A DNA stretch of 12,781 nucleotides, from positions 1 through 12,781 of the forward strand of contig CAYMZA010000015.1 in assembly GCA_964394835.1 (NCBI GenBank). The letters are read 5' to 3'. Both the position numbers and the translations under genes were made by a program. Positions 6,438-12,781 of the stretch are shown here, one piece after another; position 1 is the first letter of the stretch; each line of letters begins with the position of its first letter. Below the pieces are notes generated by a model that was given only the letters and a program-made list of their open reading frames with translations, searched no databases and was not told the DNA's origin. This DNA is from UM-FILTER-36-13 sp964394835. Lineage in GTDB: Bacteria > Patescibacteriota > Patescibacteriia > UBA1558 > GWA2-36-10.

Positions 6438-7477
6438 AAAATTTTTATTAAATCCTTAACAATAATTTCTGGTCTTAATTTATTTAAAAATAAATTATAA
6501 CAATTTTTTGATATTATGTCTTGTAATCCTTTATTATTTTTTAATTCTAATATTTTATTAACTAAGTCTTTTGGATTATTTATATCAACTAAAATTATAT
6601 CTTTATTTTCTGTAAATAACTCTTTTAAAACTTCATGATTAGCAGTAATTACAGGTCTAGAACATGCGATTGATTCTATAATCTTATTTGGAATTACTAA
6701 TTCAGCTTTTTTATTATCACCAAAAATACCTAGACAAATATTTGATTGATTAATAAATTTATCTAATCCTTTATAATCTGTTTCTGAATAAAATTTTATA
6801 TTCTTTAATTTTAATTCTTCAACTAATTTTTTAATTTTCCTATACTTACTATTAAATCTAGTTACTATTTGAAAAACTATATCTTTATGATCTTCTAATA
6901 ATTTAGCACTTTTAATAATAGTTTCAATAGAATGAAGTGGTACTATGTGACCATGCCAATGTATTATAAATTTATCTTTATCCTTTTTATTATCTTTTGA
7001 ATAATAGATATCATTATCTGTACTAATAAAAATTCTTTTGAATTTTCTTTTTTGAAGTCTATATTTCTTACAAAAATAATTAATTTGCGCATCTGTATCT
7101 AATAATACACTATTAGCTAATTTACAAGAATATTTGTCTAATAATTTATAATAAATAGCTTTTAAATTATACTTACTACATGTTTTTCTATCTTCTATAT
7201 TTGTTAAATATAATGATGTAAAAACATCGAAAATAATTCTTTTATTAGAAATTAATTTTGCAAACCAAACAAGAGTATATCCTCCCATTGTTACTATTAA
7301 AATATCATAATTATTTTTAATTTTTCTATGTTGTTTAAAAAGATCTAAATATTTTTTAATACCCCTTTTTCTAGTATGACATTCTAAAACATTAATATTA
7401 TTTATATTTAAACCTTTTCGCATTGTTTGAATGCGAGGATAATCTTTTATGTAATTTCCGAAAAAACAAACTGTCAT
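6434..7477 (-). CDS. GT4-like glycosyltransferase
   Basis: A 347-aa GT-B-type glycosyltransferase. The N-terminus MTVCFFGNYIKDYPRIQTMRKG (1-22) is the first strand and loop of the acceptor domain, followed by the LECHTRKRGIKKY segment (31-43). The donor domain begins about FIIHWHGHIVPLHSIETII (170-188), a variant of the usual 'GR...KG...' strand. It contains CLGIFGDNKKAELVIPNKII (248-267) and ESIACSRPVITA (268-279), where PNKIIE-x-x-A is the conserved donor-binding helix. I chose the ATG at 7477, 4 nt after the AsnB stop. The longer frame starts with TTG at 7513, overlaps that gene and adds residues that do not resemble a GT. Its stop overlaps the next frame as TGA in ATGA. It is one of four complete minus-strand glycosyltransferases in this locus. 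Donor and linkage are unknown. Confidence 0.85.
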   Translation of the reverse strand: MTVCFFGNYIKDYPRIQTMRKGLNINNINVLECHTRKRGIKKYLDLFKQHRKIKNNYDILIVTMGGYTLVWFAKLISNKRIIFDVFTSLYLTNIEDRKTCSKYNLKAIYYKLLDKYSCKLANSVLLDTDAQINYFCKKYRLQKRKFKRIFISTDNDIYYSKDNKKDKDKFIIHWHGHIVPLHSIETIIKSAKLLEDHKDIVFQIVTRFNSKYRKIKKLVEELKLKNIKFYSETDYKGLDKFINQSNICLGIFGDNKKAELVIPNKIIESIACSRPVITANHEVLKELFTENKDIILVDINNPKDLVNKILELKNNKGLQDIISKNCYNLFLNKLRPEIIVKDLIKIL

Positions 7478-7481
7478 AAAT

Positions 7482-9320
7482 TTATTTAATAAATTTATTA
7501 TACCAAATTGCAAAAGTTAATATAGTCCATAATTGATTTGAATGAGCTGAATTACCATTTAAGTGTTCTGTGTATATTTTATTACAATAATTTAAATCAA
7601 AGTATTGTTTTATATCTGGACAATAAATACCAGATAAAATATCCTCCATTAATGGCTTTAATTCCTTCTTAAGCCAATTACCACCTGGTGTTAACCAGCC
7701 TCTTTTTTTAATATTTCTTAAATGTTTAGGAATATATTTCTTAACCACATCTTTAAATATCTTTTTTCCAGCAAATTTATGAATTTTATATTTTGTTGGA
7801 ATTTGAAATGATAATTCCATTAATTTATGATCCAGTAATGGAACCCTCTCTTCTAATGCATTGGCCATTGTCATTCTATCTGTTTTCCACAATGACTCTA
7901 CTGATAACCAATTTTTTATATCTAAATATAATAACTTCTTTTCAAAATCATCATATTTTTTTTCATTAAAATATTTACTTACAAAATAATTTTCAACTAA
8001 ATCTTCTTTATATAAATCTTTTTTTAATATATTTTTAATTTTTTCTTTAGGATGAACTTTAAATAAAGAAAATCTTTTAAAGCCTGGTAATATATTTAAT
8101 TTATTTCTTAAATCAGTTTTATTAAACTTTTTTTCTAAAATAAAATAAGGAAATATATTTTTAATAAACTTCGGTAATTTTTGAAATTTATTTAAATAAT
8201 AACTTTGCCAATACCTAGGATAACCTGCAAATAACTCATCTCCACCGTCTCCACCTAAAACAACTACTACTTTTTCTCTTATTTTTTTAGATAAATAATA
8301 CATAGGAACAACAGTAGAACTTGCATTTGGTTCGTCAAGATGATAAATAGCTTTTTCTAAAATATCTTTTATGCTTTCTTTTGGCAAAAATATTTCATTA
8401 TGTTTTGTATTATAATACTTAGTTGTTTTTTTAGCTAATATTAAATCTTTATTATACTTTTGATTACTTTCCTGAAAACCAGAAGTAAAAGTTTGAATAT
8501 CTTTTATGCCTAATTCTGACATAATTCCTAAAACAGAAGTTGAATCCCAACCACCAGAAAGTAAAACACCAAGTGGTCTATCAGAAATTAAACGTTTTTT
8601 TACAGAATCTTTTAATAGTATTAATATTTCTTTCTTCAACTGTTTATAATTCTTATTAGAATCCTTAAAATTTTCAATATCCCAATATTTATTTATTTTA
8701 AAATTCTTATTTTTAATAATAGCATAATGTCCAGCTGGTAATTTAAAAATATTTTCAAATATTGTTTCTGGTTCTGGAATGTATAAAACTCTTAATAAAA
8801 AATTTAAAGAATTAATGTTTACTTTTCTTAAAATATTATGTTCTAAAATACCCTTAATCTCTGATGAAAAAATAAATTTATTATCTTTATTATAATAATA
8901 TAATGGTTTTATACCCAATCTATCACGAACAATAAATAATTCTTGTTTATCTTTGTCCCAAATAGCAAAAGCAAACATACCATTAAACTTATGTAAACAA
9001 TCTTCTTTCCATTCCTTATAAGCAAATAAAATTACTTCGGTATCAGTATTAGATATAAATTTATAGCCTAATTCCTTTAATTCTTTTCTTATTTCTTTAA
9101 AGTTATAAATTTCACCATTAAAAACAATACTCAAATTTTTATGGTGCATTGGCTGATGACCCTTTTCTGATAAATCAATAATTGATAATCTATCATGGCC
9201 TAAAGAAATATTATTATCAACAAAAAATCCATCATCATCAGAACCACGATGTTTTATTCTCTTATTCATTTTTTGGATTAGACCTTCATCTTTCCAAGTA
9301 AAGCCATTAATACCACACAT
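7482..9320 (-). CDS. asnB: Asparagine synthase (glutamine-hydrolysing) family amidotransferase
   Basis: A 612-aa two-domain enzyme of usual AsnB length. The N-terminal class II glutamine amidotransferase domain begins MCGINGF, where Cys2 becomes the N-terminal nucleophile. It shows HRGSDDDGFF (24-33, where most relatives have HRGPDDEG), FNGEIYNF (67-74), SNTDTEVIL (90-98) and VRDRLGIKPLYYY (131-143). The synthetase domain has the ATP-binding PP-loop LLSGGWDST (253-261) and LGGDGGDELFAGYPRY (355-370). All key residues appear present. It makes ammonia from Gln and uses ATP to activate a carboxylate. It could make asparagine, but with glycosyltransferases on both sides and a HexNAc dehydrogenase in the same locus it could instead amidate a uronic acid, as WbpS-type enzymes of O-antigen clusters do. 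That substrate is an inference. The gene lies 3 nt after the upstream GT and 4 nt before the next. Confidence 0.88.
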   Translation of the reverse strand: MCGINGFTWKDEGLIQKMNKRIKHRGSDDDGFFVDNNISLGHDRLSIIDLSEKGHQPMHHKNLSIVFNGEIYNFKEIRKELKELGYKFISNTDTEVILFAYKEWKEDCLHKFNGMFAFAIWDKDKQELFIVRDRLGIKPLYYYNKDNKFIFSSEIKGILEHNILRKVNINSLNFLLRVLYIPEPETIFENIFKLPAGHYAIIKNKNFKINKYWDIENFKDSNKNYKQLKKEILILLKDSVKKRLISDRPLGVLLSGGWDSTSVLGIMSELGIKDIQTFTSGFQESNQKYNKDLILAKKTTKYYNTKHNEIFLPKESIKDILEKAIYHLDEPNASSTVVPMYYLSKKIREKVVVVLGGDGGDELFAGYPRYWQSYYLNKFQKLPKFIKNIFPYFILEKKFNKTDLRNKLNILPGFKRFSLFKVHPKEKIKNILKKDLYKEDLVENYFVSKYFNEKKYDDFEKKLLYLDIKNWLSVESLWKTDRMTMANALEERVPLLDHKLMELSFQIPTKYKIHKFAGKKIFKDVVKKYIPKHLRNIKKRGWLTPGGNWLKKELKPLMEDILSGIYCPDIKQYFDLNYCNKIYTEHLNGNSAHSNQLWTILTFAIWYNKFIK

Positions 9321-9323
9321 ATA

Positions 9324-10553
9324 TTAAATAATTTTATTAAAAAAGTTTATAAATTTATTTGTAGTTATTTCTAAAGTATAATTTTCTAAAACTCTTTGTC
9401 TTGCATTTTTACTAAATTTTTCTTGCAATTCTCTATTATTAATAATTTGTAAAATTGCTTTAGATAAGCCAATCGAATCTTTGGAATCAACATTTAAACC
9501 AGTTGAATTATCTATATTGGTTTCACAAATTCCACCAACCCTTGTAGTTATAACTGGTAAGCCGCATGATAACATATCTAATGTTGTTCTACCAAAAGAT
9601 TCAAACCAAACAGAGGGAACTATTCCTATATCTGAACAATTTATATACTCTGGTAAATTATAATAATCTTTACTTCCTAAATATTCTACAAAATTTTCAA
9701 TATCTAATTTTTTTATAATATTCAATAATTTATCTTTCTGTTCTTCTGTTCCTGGACCAATTATTATTAATTTAAAGTCTTGTTGATTATCTTTAATTTT
9801 TTTTACAGCTTCTAATAAATAATCAATACCCTTTTCTTTAATATTAATTCTACCAATATATAAAATTATTTTTTTATCTAAAGGTAATTTTAATTTTTTC
9901 TTTATGTCTAAAATATTTTCTAATGGTTTAAAAATTTTATGTTTTACTGCTCCTGGTATAATATTAAACTTTTTCTCTTCTGCGCCCAATGAAACATATT
10001 CTTCAATCATTGATTTATTATATGTAACAAAATAATCAAAATCTTTTAAAATTCCCTTGGCATACTTTTTTTGACTTTTAATATCTTTTACTATTTTTTT
10101 AAGTAAATTATCTCCAGCTTCTTTAAAATGCCAACACCAAGTAGTGATTGGTTGGAATACAATCGGAATATTTGGAAAATTCTTTTTTATTTTAGAAACA
10201 GAAAATCCAGTTTCTCTAGCTTGTCTTACATAAACTATATTAATTTTTTCTCTTTTAATTACTTTTTCAGTTTTTATTTTAGTTATATAAATATATAACT
10301 TATTTATTAATTTATATAATAAAAAATTTCTAAAACTTTTAGCTGCAAGTTTTGGCCAATATCTAATAATTTTAATACTATCTATTTTTTTAGATCCTTT
10401 TTTATTCCATTTTAACCAAGGAGCTAAAACTATAATTTCAATATTTTTTTTACTCAATTCTAACAATTGATTATAAAAATAATCATAAGAACCAAGATTT
10501 TTTCCAATTTCTTCAGGTGTACCAAATTTATATAAAACTACTAATATTTTCAT
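9324..10553 (-). CDS. GT4-family glycosyltransferase
   Basis: A 409-aa GT-B retaining glycosyltransferase. The N-terminal domain starts MKILVVLYKFGTPEE and has the glycine-containing acceptor loop (GKNLGSYDYF, 17-26). The donor domain begins IILYIGRINIKEKGIDYLLEA (229-249) and continues with KLIIIGPGTE (261-270), FVEYLGSKDYYNLPEYINCSD (288-308) and the sugar-nucleotide motif ESFGRTTLDMLSCGLPVITT (318-337). In the usual EX7E pattern the second acid is Asp326 rather than Glu, a conservative change that may tune donor binding. GGICE (340-344) closes the motif. The gene overlaps the upstream GT by ATGA and sits 3 nt before the AsnB gene, so it is part of the same minus-strand transcript. The donor and linkage cannot be assigned. 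Confidence 0.9.
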   Translation of the reverse strand: MKILVVLYKFGTPEEIGKNLGSYDYFYNQLLELSKKNIEIIVLAPWLKWNKKGSKKIDSIKIIRYWPKLAAKSFRNFLLYKLINKLYIYITKIKTEKVIKREKINIVYVRQARETGFSVSKIKKNFPNIPIVFQPITTWCWHFKEAGDNLLKKIVKDIKSQKKYAKGILKDFDYFVTYNKSMIEEYVSLGAEEKKFNIIPGAVKHKIFKPLENILDIKKKLKLPLDKKIILYIGRINIKEKGIDYLLEAVKKIKDNQQDFKLIIIGPGTEEQKDKLLNIIKKLDIENFVEYLGSKDYYNLPEYINCSDIGIVPSVWFESFGRTTLDMLSCGLPVITTRVGGICETNIDNSTGLNVDSKDSIGLSKAILQIINNRELQEKFSKNARQRVLENYTLEITTNKFINFFNKII

Positions 10554-11578
10554 AAAAACAAATCCTTAATCTCTTTAACTAAACTATCTAAACTATGTTT
10601 ATTCTCTACGTATTTTCTTAATTCTAATCTTAAACTATTATCCATATTAATAATTTCTTTAATATTATCAGTATTTAATCTATCTTTTTCTACATAAAGT
10701 AAATTATTAATAGGTGTTAATATGTTTTTAAAAGCTTCATTAGATACAAATGGTATAGTACCGCAACTCATTGCTTCTAATACTGTTTTATCTAAACTAC
10801 CTGTATCAGAAAAATTAAAGAATATGTTAGCATTTTGATATAGTATAGGTGTTTTATTATTAGCTATAGAACCTAAAAATTTAATATTATTATTTAAATT
10901 TAAATCTTCTACTTTATTTTTTAATTCTTTTAAGTAAATAGTATCTTTTTCTAAAGTAGGAGAACCAACTATTTTAAAAACAACATTTTTATCTATTTTT
11001 TCTTTTATTTCTTTAATTAAACCTATCATTAAATGAATATTTTTTGTTTCAGAAATGCGACTAATAGATAAAAATGATAATTTATCACGATTTTCTTTAA
11101 AAGAAAAAAGATCTGTATCTATACCGTGATGCATAACGGTTAATTTCTTAGATTTCAATCTAAAACTTTCCTTAGAAGCAGTTACCATTTTGTTAGATAA
11201 AAAGTTTAAAATTCTTAACCGTAAACTAACTTGTTTGTGTGTATACCAAGATATTAATTTTTTTCTAAATATTTTACACCAAGGAGCAATTAATAATCCA
11301 TATTCAGGATTTTGATGAGCAAATACTCCATTTACTTTTGGTAATAGTTTTATAGCAAATTTTTGAAAATTAAAAAATTCTTTTAATTTATTCTTTCCCT
11401 TTTCTTTACCTAAAGAATATATTTCAATATTATATGGTAACCCACTAATATTTCCTTTTTCTAAACAAATAACATATAGTTTATCTAAATGTTTAGATAA
11501 TTTTTTAATCCAATTATAAGTAAAGCCGGCTAAACCGTCATCTTTATCAATTTTTCTTGTAATCATTAATAATTTCAT
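10550..11578 (-). CDS. GT4-family glycosyltransferase
   Basis: A 342-aa GT-B glycosyltransferase. The N-terminal half includes AHQNPEYGLLIAPW (87-100) and LISWYTHKQVSLRL (108-121), typical acceptor-domain loops. VMHHGIDTDLFSF (148-160) is the linker strand found in many GT4 proteins. The donor domain reads LSFLSISRISETKNIHLMI (167-185), FKIVGSP (201-207), IKFLGSIANNKTPILYQNAN (232-251) and DTGSLDKTVLEAMSCGTIP (258-276). In this subfamily GSLDK-x-VLEAM replaces the usual EX7E opening: the second acid, Glu268, is present and the first position is Gly260. This is a pattern rather than an obvious loss, because the surrounding motif is intact. The start overlaps the upstream GT stop (ATGA) and its own stop overlaps the next start in the same way. 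The substrate is unknown. Confidence 0.88.
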   Translation of the reverse strand: MKLLMITRKIDKDDGLAGFTYNWIKKLSKHLDKLYVICLEKGNISGLPYNIEIYSLGKEKGKNKLKEFFNFQKFAIKLLPKVNGVFAHQNPEYGLLIAPWCKIFRKKLISWYTHKQVSLRLRILNFLSNKMVTASKESFRLKSKKLTVMHHGIDTDLFSFKENRDKLSFLSISRISETKNIHLMIGLIKEIKEKIDKNVVFKIVGSPTLEKDTIYLKELKNKVEDLNLNNNIKFLGSIANNKTPILYQNANIFFNFSDTGSLDKTVLEAMSCGTIPFVSNEAFKNILTPINNLLYVEKDRLNTDNIKEIINMDNSLRLELRKYVENKHSLDSLVKEIKDLFL

Positions 11579-12720
11579 AATCTATTATTTACAATATTAT
11601 ACCACAATTCTTCTACTTTTTTATATGTTTCTTTTTGACTATATTTTAATAAAAAATTCTTTTTAGCCTCTTTTCCAGCTTGTTCTACTAAATCTTTATT
11701 ATTTAATAAATAATCTAATTTATCTAGTGTTTGATCTAAATTATTTATTTCAACTAAATATCCGTTAATATTATCTTTAATAATATCTTGTGGCCCCAAA
11801 GACTCAGAAGATAATGTAGGTGTATTGGTAAATCCAGCTTCTATTATAACTTTACCAAAACTTTCATTTGTAGACAATAGTATTAATAGATAAGCTACAT
11901 TATAATATAAAGAAAGTTCTTTATGTGATTTAGGTTCTAATATATTAACATAATCACTTAAATTATTTTCTTTTATAAATTTATTTAATTTATCTTTTTC
12001 TTCACCCTCACCTATTAATAATAAAATAAAATCATCTCTTTTTTCTTTTAATTTTTTAATTACTTCTAAAAGAAAAAATAGGTTTTTAGCTTTAACAAGT
12101 CTACCAACGAACAATAATATTTTTTTATTATTATATTTATTTTGTATTTCAAATGAATCAATATCTTTAACAAAAACTTCTTCATTTACAGCAGTGTTTA
12201 TTGTTACAATAATATTTTTTTTAATACCAGATTCTATTAATTTGCTTTTAATTCTTTTATTAACAACTCTAATAGCATCTACTTTTTTAATTAAAATCTT
12301 TTGTAAGATATTATATACTCTATTTTTCAAAGATTCTTTAATCCAAAACTTATTCTTCCAAAAATCACCATGAAAATGTACTTCTAATTTAGATTTAAAT
12401 TTTATTTTTAATAAATAACCTATTAATCCTGTTATATGTGGATCTTGGGTATCTATTAAATTATAATTATATTTTTTAAATAATTTCTTACCTAAATTAT
12501 ATGCTTTGAATATAGAAGAAAAACTATTATCAAAACCATAAACATTACAATTATCTGATAACTTATTTTTTTTATTCTTTGATTTAGCTAAAACAATAAT
12601 ATCTAGTCTTTTGAGTTTATTAGCATAATATTTATGTCTTTCTATAACATTACCACTACTACCAGAATCTAATAATCCTGGATCTAAGCTAATCATTAAT
12701 ATTGATATTTTTTTTAACAT
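11575..12720 (-). CDS. GT4-family glycosyltransferase
   Basis: A 381-aa GT-B retaining glycosyltransferase with all landmarks. The N-terminal domain has LDPGLLDSGSSGNVIERH (12-29), NLIDTQDPHITGLIGYLL (87-104) and EVHFHGDFW (113-121), which are acceptor-side loops of this family. The donor domain opens with ILLFVGRLVKAKNLFFLLE (201-219), then FILLLIGEGEEKDKL (231-245) and a complete EX7E motif, ESFGKVIIEAGF (286-297), with Glu286 and Glu294. It ends with the usual amphipathic helix (YKKVEELWYNIV). It is the first complete gene of the minus-strand run in the window, 2 nt after the stop of the preceding partial gene, and overlaps the next GT by ATGA. No Shine-Dalgarno motif precedes the ATG. It may add one sugar of the repeat unit; donor and order of action are unknown. 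Confidence 0.9.
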   Translation of the reverse strand: MLKKISILMISLDPGLLDSGSSGNVIERHKYYANKLKRLDIIVLAKSKNKKNKLSDNCNVYGFDNSFSSIFKAYNLGKKLFKKYNYNLIDTQDPHITGLIGYLLKIKFKSKLEVHFHGDFWKNKFWIKESLKNRVYNILQKILIKKVDAIRVVNKRIKSKLIESGIKKNIIVTINTAVNEEVFVKDIDSFEIQNKYNNKKILLFVGRLVKAKNLFFLLEVIKKLKEKRDDFILLLIGEGEEKDKLNKFIKENNLSDYVNILEPKSHKELSLYYNVAYLLILLSTNESFGKVIIEAGFTNTPTLSSESLGPQDIIKDNINGYLVEINNLDQTLDKLDYLLNNKDLVEQAGKEAKKNFLLKYSQKETYKKVEELWYNIVNNRL

Positions 12721-12722
12721 AA

Positions 12723-12781
12723 TTATTTACTAAATATCTTAATTGTATCTTTACTAGCTTGATTATATGTATATGTATAAT
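12723..12781 (-). CDS. C-terminal tail of an upstream gene (partial, unidentified)
   Basis: On the minus strand a frame is open from the window edge to a TAA at 12725-12723, 2 nt before the next ATG. It ends in NQASKDTIKIFSK. This is the spacing used throughout the operon, so it is probably the 3' end of another gene in the same transcript. Too little is visible to name the family; a glycosyltransferase would fit the neighbours but is a guess. A second frame is also open to beyond the window edge, so the choice rests on the tight stop-start spacing. Confidence 0.45.
   Translation of the reverse strand, partial: YTYTYNQASKDTIKIFSK

Noticed and set aside
7478..7513. TTG start (7513) for the GT4-like gene
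   Set aside because: It overlaps the AsnB gene by 32 nt. The ATG at 7477 follows the AsnB stop by 4 nt and begins with a typical first strand.
9481..9663. Plus-strand frame of 60 codons
   Set aside because: It is antisense to the donor-binding motif of the GT4 at 9324-10553.
1..12781. Alternative genetic code with UGA read as Gly or Trp
   Set aside because: TGA acts as a stop at 261-263, 6434-6436, 10550-10552 and 11575-11577, each inside an ATGA overlap with a new gene, and no conserved motif needs UGA as sense.
1..12781. tRNA, rRNA, riboswitch, CRISPR array or classical promoter
   Set aside because: No cloverleaf, conserved rRNA segment, spaced repeats or intergenic space large enough was seen. 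In such A/T-rich DNA, -10-like hexamers occur everywhere and carry no weight.

Overview
This is a very AT-rich window that reads as part of a surface-polysaccharide (capsule, O-antigen-like or exopolysaccharide) biosynthesis locus. It holds twelve protein genes or gene parts and no RNA genes, CRISPR arrays or recognisable insertion sequences. Coding density is extreme: genes abut or overlap (four ATGA stop/start overlaps), spacers are 0-12 nt, and no strong Shine-Dalgarno motif is visible. Together with the low GC and the style of the glycosyltransferases (an N-terminus with TEKAHGIQ is one I associate with Patescibacteria/CPR), this suggests a small-genome, uncultured bacterium known from a metagenome assembly. 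That placement is an inference, and an AT-rich DPANN-type archaeon is not excluded. UGA is used as a stop, which argues against the recoded CPR lineages.

Layout. Plus strand, 1-1572: the C-terminal end of a nucleotide-sugar (UDP-HexNAc-type) 6-dehydrogenase, then a Wzx-like flippase. The flippase is broken only by a 10-N scaffold gap with a 17-nt duplicated flank; collapsing the duplication restores one 417-aa protein. Minus strand, 12781 down to 1574, transcribed towards the flippase: the tail of an unseen gene, three GT4 glycosyltransferases, an AsnB-type amidotransferase (quite possibly a uronic-acid amidase here), another GT4-type transferase, a 98-aa broken/chimeric GT4 remnant, a divergent RtcB-family (RNA-ligase fold) protein, a CDP-alcohol phosphatidyltransferase with an altered catalytic motif, a further GT4 glycosyltransferase, and two SAM methyltransferases. 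The two units converge with a single base between their stop codons.

How it may work together (inference): the dehydrogenase makes a HexNAc uronic acid, the AsnB-like enzyme may amidate it, the GT4 enzymes assemble the repeat unit, the methyltransferases may decorate it, and Wzx flips the lipid-linked unit across the membrane.

The most interesting part is 4038-6437. An RtcB homologue keeps the metal-binding and guanylate-accepting histidines but has lost the Asp of the D-x-x-C motif. It sits 2 nt upstream of a CDP-alcohol phosphotransferase, next to a truncated GT gene and at a visible change in base composition. This looks like a transferred cassette. It may carry an unrecognised phosphodiester-forming chemistry for glycan decoration, though that function is speculative.
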